The notes beneath the pieces were generated by a model. The model ran no database searches, was not told the DNA's origin, and was given only the letters and a program-made list of their open reading frames with translations. Positions 45,903 through 53,520 of a DNA stretch of 64,000 bases are shown one piece after another (the first letter of the stretch is position 1; each line of letters begins with the position of its first letter). Both the position numbers and the translations under genes were made by a program. This DNA comes from Leifsonia shinshuensis (GTDB lineage: Bacteria > Actinomycetota > Actinomycetes > Actinomycetales > Microbacteriaceae), in assembly GCF_022606355.1 (NCBI RefSeq), contig NZ_JAHHZQ010000004.1, positions 62,001-126,000 of the forward strand. Direction: 5' to 3'.

Positions 45903-46538
45903 TCAGACCCGGTTCCACAGCTCCGTCCACTCGACGCCGAGCCGGCGCACCAGGTCGCGCAGCGTCGACAGCGACAGGCCGACGACCGTGCTCGGGTCGC
46001 CGTCGACCCGGGTGATGAAGGGGCCGCCGAGGCTGTCGATCGTGAAGGCGCCCGCGACCTCCAACGGTTCGCCGCTGGCCACATAGGCATCGATCTCGGT
46101 CTCAGTGACGTCGGCGAAGGTGACCGACGCCACCGCCGTCGCGCCGACGGCTCCGTTCTCGCGCCCGTCGCGGTGGTCGATGAGCCAGTGGCCCGAGTGC
46201 AGGTCGCCCGTGCGGCCGCGCTGCGCGAGCCAGCGCTCACGCGCGACCTCCGGCAGGTGCGGCTTGCCGTGGATGCGGTCGTCGATGGCGAACGCCGAGT
46301 CGCCGCCCAGGATCAGCCCGTCGATCGGAGTGCCGTCGAGGGTGCCGCGCACGGCCTCCGCCTTGAGCCGGGCGAGCAGCTGCACCATCGCCTGGGGGGA
46401 CAGCGGGCCGTGCTCCGCCTCCGCTGCGGCCACGGCCGCCGGCTCGTCCACGTGCGACGGCACGACGACCGGCTCGATGCCGGCTGCGCGCAGCAACGCG
46501 AGACGGGCGGGGGAGGTGGAGGCGAGGTAGAGGCGCAT
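45903..46538 (-). CDS. maf: Maf-family nucleotide pyrophosphatase
   Basis: A 211-residue house-cleaning nucleotide pyrophosphatase (Maf/YhdE/YceF), hydrolysing modified or canonical NTPs to NMP and pyrophosphate. Motifs are LASTSPARLALLRAAGI at the N terminus, LILGGDSAFAIDDRIHGKP near residue 75, and a TVVGLSLSTL segment near the C terminus. Maf sits beside the acyl-CoA carboxylase genes in many actinobacteria. ATG at 46538 was chosen over the GTG two codons upstream because CAGG lies 5 bases before it. Divergent from the TRAM-methyltransferase gene, with 24 bases between starts. Confidence 0.92.
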   Translation of the reverse strand: MRLYLASTSPARLALLRAAGIEPVVVPSHVDEPAAVAAAEAEHGPLSPQAMVQLLARLKAEAVRGTLDGTPIDGLILGGDSAFAIDDRIHGKPHLPEVARERWLAQRGRTGDLHSGHWLIDHRDGRENGAVGATAVASVTFADVTETEIDAYVASGEPLEVAGAFTIDSLGGPFITRVDGDPSTVVGLSLSTLRDLVRRLGVEWTELWNRV

Positions 46539-46562
46539 GTTCACCTGTGGGATGCTCGGGGG

Positions 46563-47873
46563 ATGCCCCAGAAGGACGAGGTCGAACTCGACATTATCAA
46601 TGTCGCGCACGGCGGCGTGTTCGTCGCCAGGCACGAGGGCCGGGTTGTCTTCGTGCCGGACACCATGCCGGGCGAGCGCGTGCGCGCCCGCGTGGCCGAT
46701 ACCGCGCACGACCGGTTCTGGCGGGCGGAGCTGCTGGAGGTCCTCGAGCCGGCGGCCGAGCGCCGGGAGCACGTCTGGGACGCGGCCTCGGTGCGGCGCG
46801 CCCCGGGGCAGCGCGCGGGTGGCGCCGAGTTCGGCCACATCCGGCTCGACCACCAGCGGGAGCTCAAGCGTCGCGTGATCGAGGACGCCCTGCAGCGCAC
46901 CGCACGACTCGATGCCGACACGATCGCCGCGGTCGGCCCCGACGGCGGCCGCCTGATGGTGGAGGCCGTGAGCGGCGAGACGGAGGACGGCACCGGCTGG
47001 CGCACGCGGGTGCGGCTCCAGGTCGGCAGGGACGGCACGATCGGCCCGTTCGCGGCGCGGACCCACACCGTGGTCCCCGTGACCGGCCTCCCGTTGGCCA
47101 CCGCCGCGGTGGAAGGGTCGACGCCGTTCGGCCAGCGCTTCCCCGGCGCCGAGTCGGTCGACATCGTCGCCACCGGGCTGGGGGCGACGCATGTGCTCGT
47201 CAACGACCTCCCGGAGTCGAACGGGAAGGGCGGCAGGCACGGCAGGCGCCCGGTGCGCCCGCGCCGTCGTCCGGTCCCCATCCGCGAGCGCGTGGGCGAG
47301 CGGGAGTTCCGGCTCGACGCGCGCGGCTTCTGGCAGGTGCACCGCGAGGCGGCTGCGACGCTCACCGCGGCCGTGCGTTCGGCGGTCGACGAGGCCGTCT
47401 TCGATCCGCGCGCCGCGAACCTCGACCTCTACGGCGGGGTCGGTCTGCTGGCGGCGGCGCTCGGCGACCGCTTCGGCCCGACGACGCGCATCACGTCGGT
47501 CGAGTCCGACGAGGCTGCGACCGACGACGCGGCCGAGAACCTCGCCGAGTGGGTCGGCGCGTCAGCGGTGACCGCGCGGGTCGAGCACTTCGTGACCGCG
47601 CTGGCGGTGGAGGCGACGGCCGCCGAGCGCGCCAGGCTGCGCGCCGCCACGGTCGTCCTCGATCCGCCCCGCTCCGGAGCGGGGCGCGACGTCGTGGAGG
47701 CCATCGCCTCGATGCGCCCCGCGCAGATCGTCTACGTCGCGTGCGACCCCGTCGCGCTCGCGCGCGACCTGGCGTATTTCGCGGAGCGCGGCTATCCGCT
47801 GCGCTCGCTGCGCGCCTTCGATCTCTTCCCGAACACCCACCACGTGGAGGCCGTCGCCACGCTGACCCCGTGA
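46563..47873 (+). CDS. TRAM-domain RNA (uracil-5) methyltransferase-like protein
   Basis: A 436-residue SAM-dependent RNA methyltransferase of the TrmA/RumA fold. The N-terminal TRAM domain (residues about 5-60) gives RNA binding, followed by a variable region, then the methyltransferase with the DLYGGVGLLAAALGDRFGP SAM loop, VVLDPPRSGAGRDVV and the catalytic YVACDPVALARDLAYF. The four Fe-S cysteines of RumA-type enzymes are absent: where CGGCxxQH would stand there is AGGAEFGHI. The only Cys visible is the catalytic one. The target base is unknown. ATG at 46563 overlaps no other gene; the leader is 24 bases. Confidence 0.9.
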   Translation: MPQKDEVELDIINVAHGGVFVARHEGRVVFVPDTMPGERVRARVADTAHDRFWRAELLEVLEPAAERREHVWDAASVRRAPGQRAGGAEFGHIRLDHQRELKRRVIEDALQRTARLDADTIAAVGPDGGRLMVEAVSGETEDGTGWRTRVRLQVGRDGTIGPFAARTHTVVPVTGLPLATAAVEGSTPFGQRFPGAESVDIVATGLGATHVLVNDLPESNGKGGRHGRRPVRPRRRPVPIRERVGEREFRLDARGFWQVHREAAATLTAAVRSAVDEAVFDPRAANLDLYGGVGLLAAALGDRFGPTTRITSVESDEAATDDAAENLAEWVGASAVTARVEHFVTALAVEATAAERARLRAATVVLDPPRSGAGRDVVEAIASMRPAQIVYVACDPVALARDLAYFAERGYPLRSLRAFDLFPNTHHVEAVATLTP

Positions 47874-47913
47874 TCGCCGGGATCCGAGCATGCTGCACAC
47901 TACGATGGTCAGC

Positions 47914-48573
47914 ATGGTGCGAGTCTCAATCGTCGACGATCACGAGTCTGTGCGCCTCGGGCTCAAGGCGGCCTGTCAGGACGCCGGGTACGAGGTCGTC
48001 GTGGCAGCGGCGACGGTGAACGAGTTCGTCGAGCTTCTCGGCTCCCAGGAGTGCGACGTCGTGGTGCTCGACCTGTCGCTCGGCGACGGCTCGAAGGTCA
48101 CCGACAACGTCAAGCGGGCGCAGGCGACCGGCGCGGCCGTGCTGGTGCACAGCATCGCCGACCGGGTTGCGAGCGTCCGCGAGGCGCTCGCCGCGGGCGC
48201 GGCCGGCGTCATCCCCAAGTCGTCCCCGACCACGACGGTCATGAACGCGATCGAGACGGTCGCGCGCGGCGACGTGCTCAACAACCTGGAGTGGGCGACC
48301 GCGATCGACGCCGACAGCGACTTCGCGAAGGCGCAGCTCGGCCGTCGTGAGCGCGACGTGCTGCACCTCTACGCCTCCGGTCTGCCGCTCAAGGCGGTCG
48401 CGGCGCAGCTGGGGATCGCGAACTCGACCGCGCGCGAGTACCTCGACCGCATCCGCGTGAAGTACGTCGAGGTCGGTCGGCCCGCGCCGACCAAGGTCGA
48501 TCTCCTTCGCCGGGCAGTGGAGGACGGCATCCTGCCCGGGCTCGATCCCGACACGGGCAATGAGCGCCCCTAG
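47914..48573 (+). CDS. Response regulator, LuxR/NarL-like
   Basis: A 219-residue two-component response regulator. The receiver (residues 1-125) has acidic pocket DDHES, the phosphoryl-accepting Asp53 in VVLDLSLGDG and the Lys in VIPKSSP. The C-terminal part is an HTH with RRERDVLHLYASGLPLKAVAAQLGIANSTAREYLDRIRVKY. The HTH is followed by a long tail that contains KVDLLRRA. The ATG at 47914 was selected over earlier ATGs (47890, 47905) because TACGAT at 47901-47906 is 13-8 bases upstream. It overlaps the sensor kinase gene by 14 bases, so the pair is translated together. Confidence 0.9.
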   Translation: MVRVSIVDDHESVRLGLKAACQDAGYEVVVAAATVNEFVELLGSQECDVVVLDLSLGDGSKVTDNVKRAQATGAAVLVHSIADRVASVREALAAGAAGVIPKSSPTTTVMNAIETVARGDVLNNLEWATAIDADSDFAKAQLGRRERDVLHLYASGLPLKAVAAQLGIANSTAREYLDRIRVKYVEVGRPAPTKVDLLRRAVEDGILPGLDPDTGNERP

Positions 48574-49840
48574 TCTCCCGCGCTCGACGCCGGGAGCCCC
48601 TGTCGAGGCGGCCAAGCCGCGCAACCCGCTGAGCCGCGCACGGATCGAGCGCATCTCCGACCGCACGGTGTCGGCGTTCGGCCTGGTGTTCGGCCTGCAG
48701 ACCTTCCCGACGGCGCTGGGCCAGCTGGGCGCATTGCGCAGCCCCTGGGCGGCCGTGGTGCTGGTGCTGGTCTTCGGCGGTCTGGCGTTCACGGTGCTGC
48801 TGGCGATCTTCGCCCAGCGGTTCGTCAAGCTCACCATGGGCATCCTCTCGCTCGTCTACTTCGCCGCGATCGTGACGTGGCCGCTGCTGGTGTCGCAGCC
48901 GTCCGCGTTCGCGTCCGACAAGCCGTGGGTGTGGTTCCTCTGCTCGGTGTTCACGGCGTTCGCCGCCGTGGCCTACCCGCTGTGGCTGGCGATCGCCTAC
49001 ACGTTCATCACCCCGATCGCCTACGGCGTGGTCCGGGCGCTGCCGGCCGGCGGCGGGGTCGGCGCTGAGCTCGCCGGGCTCGACACGGTCTACGCGATCA
49101 TCCTCGGCGGCGTGATCCTGGCGATCATCGCGATGATGCGGCAGGCCGCCTCCGCCGTCGACGTCGCGCAGAGCCAGGCGCTCGCGAAGTACGGCAACGC
49201 GGTGCGACAGCACGCCACGGAGGTGGAGCGCGTGCAGGTCGATGCGATCGTGCACGACAGCGTGCTGACGACGCTGCTCTCGGCGGCGAGTGCCCGCACG
49301 CCGGAGCAGAAGGATCTGGCTGCGCGCATGGCGGCCGACGCGATCGGGCATCTGCACGCGGCGGAGGCCTCCGGCCCCGAGGATCAGACCCAGGTCGGCG
49401 TCGAGCAGCTCTCCGACCGCCTCGTCACGGCCGCGCGCGCGTTCTCCTCGCCGTTCGCGGTGGACGCCCGAGACGACGACGACCTGCACAGCCTCCCCGT
49501 GAACGTCGCGGAGGCGGTCTATTCCGCTGCGGTGCAGGCGATGGTGAACAGCATGCAGCACGCCGGCGGCGAGGACGTCCGCCGCAGCGTCACCGTGCAC
49601 GGCGGCGACCACGGCGCGGCGGTCCGCGTGATCGTGGCCGACGACGGGCGCGGCTTCGACGCTGACACGGTGCCGGCGGAGCGGCTCGGCCTGCGGGTGA
49701 GCATCCGTGAGCGGCTGGCGAAGGTCGGGGGCAGGGCCACCGTGGTGTCGGCTCCGGGCGAGGGCACGACGGTGACGATCGTGTGGCCGGCGGCCGAGCA
49801 CGGTTCCGTCGTCGATCGCGAGCAGGAGGCCGCGGGATGA
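48560..49840 (+). CDS. Membrane sensor histidine kinase (HisKA_3-like)
   Basis: A 426-residue sensor. The N-terminal 40 residues are cytoplasmic, then five to six transmembrane segments span residues about 40-195 with short loops, so the signal is probably sensed in the membrane. A coiled linker leads to DAIVHDSVLTTLLSA with His232 as the likely phosphorylation site, then a HATPase domain with N-box NSMQHAGG and G1 box DDGRGFD and a closing PGEGTTVTIVWP. It overlaps the response regulator by 14 bases and the following gene by 4 (ATGA). It has no extracytoplasmic sensor domain of note. Confidence 0.9.
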   Translation: MSAPSLPRSTPGAPVEAAKPRNPLSRARIERISDRTVSAFGLVFGLQTFPTALGQLGALRSPWAAVVLVLVFGGLAFTVLLAIFAQRFVKLTMGILSLVYFAAIVTWPLLVSQPSAFASDKPWVWFLCSVFTAFAAVAYPLWLAIAYTFITPIAYGVVRALPAGGGVGAELAGLDTVYAIILGGVILAIIAMMRQAASAVDVAQSQALAKYGNAVRQHATEVERVQVDAIVHDSVLTTLLSAASARTPEQKDLAARMAADAIGHLHAAEASGPEDQTQVGVEQLSDRLVTAARAFSSPFAVDARDDDDLHSLPVNVAEAVYSAAVQAMVNSMQHAGGEDVRRSVTVHGGDHGAAVRVIVADDGRGFDADTVPAERLGLRVSIRERLAKVGGRATVVSAPGEGTTVTIVWPAAEHGSVVDREQEAAG

Positions 49841-50871
49841 TCACGCTCAACCGGCTGCTGTTCCTGGGACTCGGGGCGCTGTTCTCCGCCTACCACCTGT
49901 TCCTCGGCCTGTCGTCGCTGTCGATCCCCAGCGCCCCCGGCCCGGCGATCGTGGCGATGGCGCTCTACGCCGTCGCGACCGTCATCAGCCTGTGGCCGAC
50001 CAGCCCCACCAAGATGCCGCTGTGGCTGGCCGCGTTCGACCTCGCCGTGTGCGTCGTCATCCCGATCCTGGTCACCAGCGAGCTCGACCCCGCGAAAGAC
50101 AACGGGTACGCGACCTGGTACGTCGCCGCCGTCGGCACCCTCATGACGATCGCCGCGGTGCGCCGCCAGCAGTTCGTCGCCTGGGTGGGCGTCGGCTTCC
50201 TCGCGGTGCAGACGGTGGTCTGGGCGGGGCCGGGTGCGCTCGCCGGTCTGGGCGTGGTCGGCTCGGTGGTGTGGGTCGGTGTCGCCGTGGTGATCTCGGG
50301 CTCGCTGGCGAAGGCGGGCCGCGACGCCCTCCAGTTCGCCCGGGCCGAGCGGGAGGCCACCGAGTGGCAGGCGGCGCAGGAGGCGCACGTGATGGAGCGT
50401 CAGCTCCGGCTGAGGCAGACCTACCGGGTGGCCGCTCCGATGCTTGCCGAGATCGTCCGCCGCGGCGGCGACCTCACCGAGGCGGAACGCCGGGAGTGCC
50501 GCTATCTGGAGGGTGCGATCCGCGACGAGATCCGTGGTCGGCGCCTGCTCAACGACGACGTGCGCCGCGAGGTCATGGACGCGCGCCGGCGCGGTGTGGT
50601 CGTGAGCCTGCTCGACGAGGGCGGCATCGACGACCTCGACCAGAGCGGGCTGGAGACCGTCCTCCGCCGTCTCGCGGACGCGATCCGCGGTACGACGACC
50701 GACAAGCTGATCGTCCGCACCGTACCGCGCTCGTCGAAGACCGCGGTCACCGTCGTCGGCCTCCGGATGTCGGACGACGGCGCCGCGAACGCGCTCGGTG
50801 TCGAGTCGGACGACGACGAGGTCGACCTGTGGCTGGAGATCCCGCGCCCGCTCGTCGACGCGGCCCGCTGA
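49837..50871 (+). CDS. Membrane protein, likely degenerate histidine-kinase partner
   Basis: A 344-residue protein. Six hydrophobic segments in the first 165 residues are followed by a coiled-coil linker and a cytoplasmic part. That part has the layout of a DHp plus ATPase region (linker, RQTYRVAAPMLAEIVRRGG, LEGAIRDEIRGRRLL, DDLDQSGLETVLRRLADAIRG), but no phosphorylatable His of the HD type, no N box and no DxGxG. I infer a kinase-like module that has lost catalysis and may regulate the real kinase upstream. AGGAGG lies 7 bases before the ATG, which overlaps the kinase stop. Not assigned to a named family. Confidence 0.7.
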   Translation: MITLNRLLFLGLGALFSAYHLFLGLSSLSIPSAPGPAIVAMALYAVATVISLWPTSPTKMPLWLAAFDLAVCVVIPILVTSELDPAKDNGYATWYVAAVGTLMTIAAVRRQQFVAWVGVGFLAVQTVVWAGPGALAGLGVVGSVVWVGVAVVISGSLAKAGRDALQFARAEREATEWQAAQEAHVMERQLRLRQTYRVAAPMLAEIVRRGGDLTEAERRECRYLEGAIRDEIRGRRLLNDDVRREVMDARRRGVVVSLLDEGGIDDLDQSGLETVLRRLADAIRGTTTDKLIVRTVPRSSKTAVTVVGLRMSDDGAANALGVESDDDEVDLWLEIPRPLVDAAR

Positions 50872-50903
50872 CGCAGTTGGCGCTGACCGAGTCAGAGTGC
50901 GCT

Positions 50904-52784
50904 TCAGGTCTGAGTATTGGTGAGATGCCTACCGATGTAGCCGACATAGACCTTTCCCGATCTCGCCACATCATCCCAGTAGTACATCCGGGGCGCAAAG
51001 CTGTCCCGCCACGTCGGCTTGAAATGCGCCTCCATGAGTAGTTCCCCGTCTGGCTCCACGTCCAATGGAACGGGGAGCACCCGCTCCTGACGCCATTTGG
51101 AGTTGTTCAGCACTGTCTCGCTCTCCTTGGCCGCATGCTGACCGGGAGGGCACTTGACGCCGTTCGCGCGATCATCCGTGAGATAGGTGTGGACACCTCC
51201 TCTAAAACCATTTGATCGCGCGATCGCATAGTCGTGGAGGGTTCGCGCTTGTTGCCAGAAGGCGGCTGCATAACGGCCCGTCGCATCACGCCTATCGACC
51301 TCGAGCGCTGTATCGAGGTCACCCGTGAAGATGACACGCTCGGAGATGGAGTGCGCTTCGTCGCCGGGAAGCAGGCGCCCGATGAGTTCTTCTACGGAAG
51401 ACGGTGCGTCCCACCCATCTTCATCAGGTTCTACATATGCGTCCTGAGGGCTCTGACTCGCGGCAATGCGCTGCCTCAAGATTGTCAGTTCTCGCTGGTC
51501 GTGTATCTGTTGTTCTTGGGCGATCGCGAGATCAAGGTCACGGTCCTCGAGTTCCCGTCGCAGGTGAGAACCCTCCGATCGCAGTTCCTCCTCACGCTCG
51601 GCAGCTTCATTGAGCTGTTCCTCGGCGATCCCCACCTCGGCGACCTTGCTCGCGATGAAATCATCGAGCGCATCCAACTGTTCGAGGGCGGGATCGTCGA
51701 GTCCGAGCCAACGTTTGACCGAGTTGGAGATCCGCTCGATCCAGAGCGACGCCAGCGGAGTCGCGGGAACGGATGTCCCTTCTCCACGAAGGGCAGTGAC
51801 GGCCCACTCCGCCGATTTCCGCGGCTTCGATCGTCGCGGCTGCGCTTCCGCAACTCTCGCCTCGACTTTGGCTGCGCGATCGACCGCTGTCTCGGCGCGA
51901 CGGAGCACCTCAATCGTTCTTCGGATATCTGCGGGCGGCTCCGCTTCCACGAACCGCCGGCGTGCCACCTCGCCATGGCGTCGCTGCAACGGTTCCGCAA
52001 CCGACCTGCCTTCGAGCGAACGGGTGAGGGTGGGGAGCGACAGCCACTTGTGGCGAATCGAATCCTTCGGGTCGGTGAGATCGACCCGAGGCAGATAGGT
52101 CCGCACCTCACCCTGTCGAGCTCGATGGCTCTCGGGGAGCGCCTCGTCTAACTCCTCCGCTGCGTCGGCGAATACCGCGTATGCCGCAGTAACGCCCACG
52201 CTCTGGGTAGTCAGGTTGGAGACCATTTCGCGCCAGGCGTCGTCAAGGTCACGAGCCGGCGATACAGCCACGACAACAGACGCTGTGCGGTCGGGGTCCG
52301 TAATGGCGCGGATCACCTCGGAGGCCTGCCCAGATCGGATTGTCGCGGCGGTACCAGTGAGTGGCACTGCGCCGTCGCTAGCCTTGACCGTGTTGAGTAT
52401 GGAACGAACAATTCGCGGGGGAGCGACCTTAGCGAGAGCCGTCTCGCGTTCAACGCCGCTGAGATCGACCTCCACCACGATGGACTGTTGGTTTTCGCCG
52501 CGGGCTGTCAGTGACGACGCGTAGAGAGAGACGATCCAACGCCCTGCGGCGTTGGTTTCTATCAGCCGGTAGAGGCGCCGCCTGCCGCTCGCCTCGTGCT
52601 CAGCATGCACGACAAGCAGTTCCGCACGACGCCCGAAGCCGTAACGTCCTGGCCGGTCCCAAACAATATCTGCCGCCTTGGCTCGTAGCTTGTCTCTGAG
52701 CCAATCGCGCACTTGGTTCTCCGCGACCTCGACGGCATCCACTGCCGAGTCGAAACGGAGTATTGCACGGTAACCGACTGCCAC
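50904..52784 (-). CDS. Uncharacterised 626-residue protein with conserved-looking C-terminal domain
   Basis: I do not recognise this protein. Three regions are visible. Residues about 1-360 form a mixed alpha/beta region without a P-loop or metal-binding triad; it contains VVVAVSPARDLDDAWREM and EVRTYLPRVDL, which I associate loosely with uncharacterised actinobacterial proteins. Residues about 367-443 are a charged coiled coil. The last 98 residues (529-626) are dense in the kind of residues seen in compact enzymes: HTYLTDD, CPPGQHA, ESETVLNN, AHFKP, APRMYYWDD and VYVGYIGRHL. The GTG start has GGGGGGA 4 bases upstream. Two 60-base samples of the gene are 30/60 and 34/60 G+C against 45/60 in its neighbour, so it was probably acquired. 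Confidence 0.75.
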   Translation of the reverse strand: MAVGYRAILRFDSAVDAVEVAENQVRDWLRDKLRAKAADIVWDRPGRYGFGRRAELLVVHAEHEASGRRRLYRLIETNAAGRWIVSLYASSLTARGENQQSIVVEVDLSGVERETALAKVAPPRIVRSILNTVKASDGAVPLTGTAATIRSGQASEVIRAITDPDRTASVVVAVSPARDLDDAWREMVSNLTTQSVGVTAAYAVFADAAEELDEALPESHRARQGEVRTYLPRVDLTDPKDSIRHKWLSLPTLTRSLEGRSVAEPLQRRHGEVARRRFVEAEPPADIRRTIEVLRRAETAVDRAAKVEARVAEAQPRRSKPRKSAEWAVTALRGEGTSVPATPLASLWIERISNSVKRWLGLDDPALEQLDALDDFIASKVAEVGIAEEQLNEAAEREEELRSEGSHLRRELEDRDLDLAIAQEQQIHDQRELTILRQRIAASQSPQDAYVEPDEDGWDAPSSVEELIGRLLPGDEAHSISERVIFTGDLDTALEVDRRDATGRYAAAFWQQARTLHDYAIARSNGFRGGVHTYLTDDRANGVKCPPGQHAAKESETVLNNSKWRQERVLPVPLDVEPDGELLMEAHFKPTWRDSFAPRMYYWDDVARSGKVYVGYIGRHLTNTQT

Positions 52785-52944
52785 GATCCCCCCAAGCTTA
52801 AGTGAAGCTGCTCGATTCCATCATCCACGGCTGACGCTGGAGACAGAGCGCACAACCATTCGCAGCTCAAGGTTGTCATGAATCGACAATGATGATGTCG
52901 TCTCACGTGCGGAGATGGGCGCGCGAGGCGCCCTTAACGAGATG

Positions 52945-52977
52945 AAAGGGGCCGACACCCGAATTGTCGGCCCCTTT
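52945..52977. terminator. Hairpin 1 with loop CCCGAAT and flanking T/A runs
   Basis: Perfect 13-bp arms 52945-52957 and 52965-52977, loop CCCGAAT, and TTTT on the plus-strand side (AAA on the other). On either strand it could terminate transcripts. It is the first of three hairpins in a row between accE and the 626-residue gene. Confidence 0.8.
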
Positions 52978-52985
52978 TCAAACCC

Positions 52986-53022
52986 CGAGTCAGGGCGACA
53001 ACCCGAATATCGCCCTGACTCG
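52986..53022. terminator. Hairpin 2 with loop containing CCCGAAT
   Basis: Perfect 13-bp arms 52986-52998 and 53010-53022, 11-base loop that contains CCCGAAT like hairpin 1. No T tract. It follows hairpin 1 by 8 bases. Confidence 0.7.
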
Positions 53023-53031
53023 CCCCCAAAG

Positions 53032-53061
53032 CACTCGCCCGCTTACCCTAGTCGGCGAGTG
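53032..53061. repeat. Hairpin 3 (8-bp arms)
   Basis: CACTCGCC/GGCGAGTG pair at 53032-53039 and 53054-53061 around a 14-base loop. It is weaker than the first two. The remaining 200 bases up to the accE stop show no gene I can support; a palindrome ACAATATTGT lies at 53101-53110. Confidence 0.5.
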
Positions 53062-53268
53062 ATTGGCGGTGTAACTCACGAGGAGAGACACCTAGCAACA
53101 ACAATATTGTCGCGTCCTCCGAGAAATACATAGTCGTCATTTTGGGGGACCGCAGGGGGACAGCCCCGAGGCCGCTGAATGGTCACTATGCCGCAATGCC
53201 GCGTGACCCGCGAGTGGGGGCCTCCCCGATCGGGGTACAACGGCGGTCGAACCGGGGTCGAACCAGGC

Positions 53269-53520
53269 TCAGCCGGAGAACGAACGCCACGCGGCCGGTC
53301 CACGGTCGAGCGGGCGGCGCAGGCTGCGCTGCGTGCGCTCCCAGCCGTCCGGGCCGTGCTGCGGCCGCGCGTCGCGAGCAGCCGCGGCGGCCTCGGCCGC
53401 TGCCGTCGCCAGCACGGCCGTGACGGCGGCGACCTCTTCGGGCGTGACGCCCTTCGTGAGGAACCGGAGCTGGGACGGGTCGAGCGGGGAGGCGTCCGAC
53501 GCTGCGTGGGCGCCGCTCAC
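53269..53520 (-). CDS. accE: Acyl-CoA carboxylase epsilon subunit
   Basis: An 83-residue small subunit found only in actinobacteria, which binds and activates the beta subunit of the carboxylase. The diagnostic features are [19 protein letters not shown] (alpha-helical) and the C-terminal basic and aromatic motif with R-x-L-R-R-P-x-x-R-G-P-x-A-W-R. The GTG start overlaps the beta subunit stop by 4 bases (GTGA), so expression is coupled. Easily missed because of its size. Confidence 0.92.
   Translation of the reverse strand: MSGAHAASDASPLDPSQLRFLTKGVTPEEVAAVTAVLATAAAEAAAAARDARPQHGPDGWERTQRSLRRPLDRGPAAWRSFSG

Noticed and set aside
43707-47873. A 1388-residue open frame on the plus strand
   Set aside because: Only the last 436 residues (from 46563) are a real protein; the rest is antisense to the carboxylase and maf genes and rich in Arg/Gly/Val, typical of a high-GC shadow frame.
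52915-53133. A 72-residue plus-strand frame across the three hairpins
   Set aside because: No start signal, Pro/Arg/Ser-rich and it runs through hairpin structures; nothing suggests a protein.
53076-53303. A 75-residue minus-strand frame after accE
   Set aside because: Its end (YVFLGGRDNIVVARC) looks protein-like, but there is no start signal, the first half is Pro/Arg-rich and it overlaps the accE end. Could be a decayed fragment; not supported.
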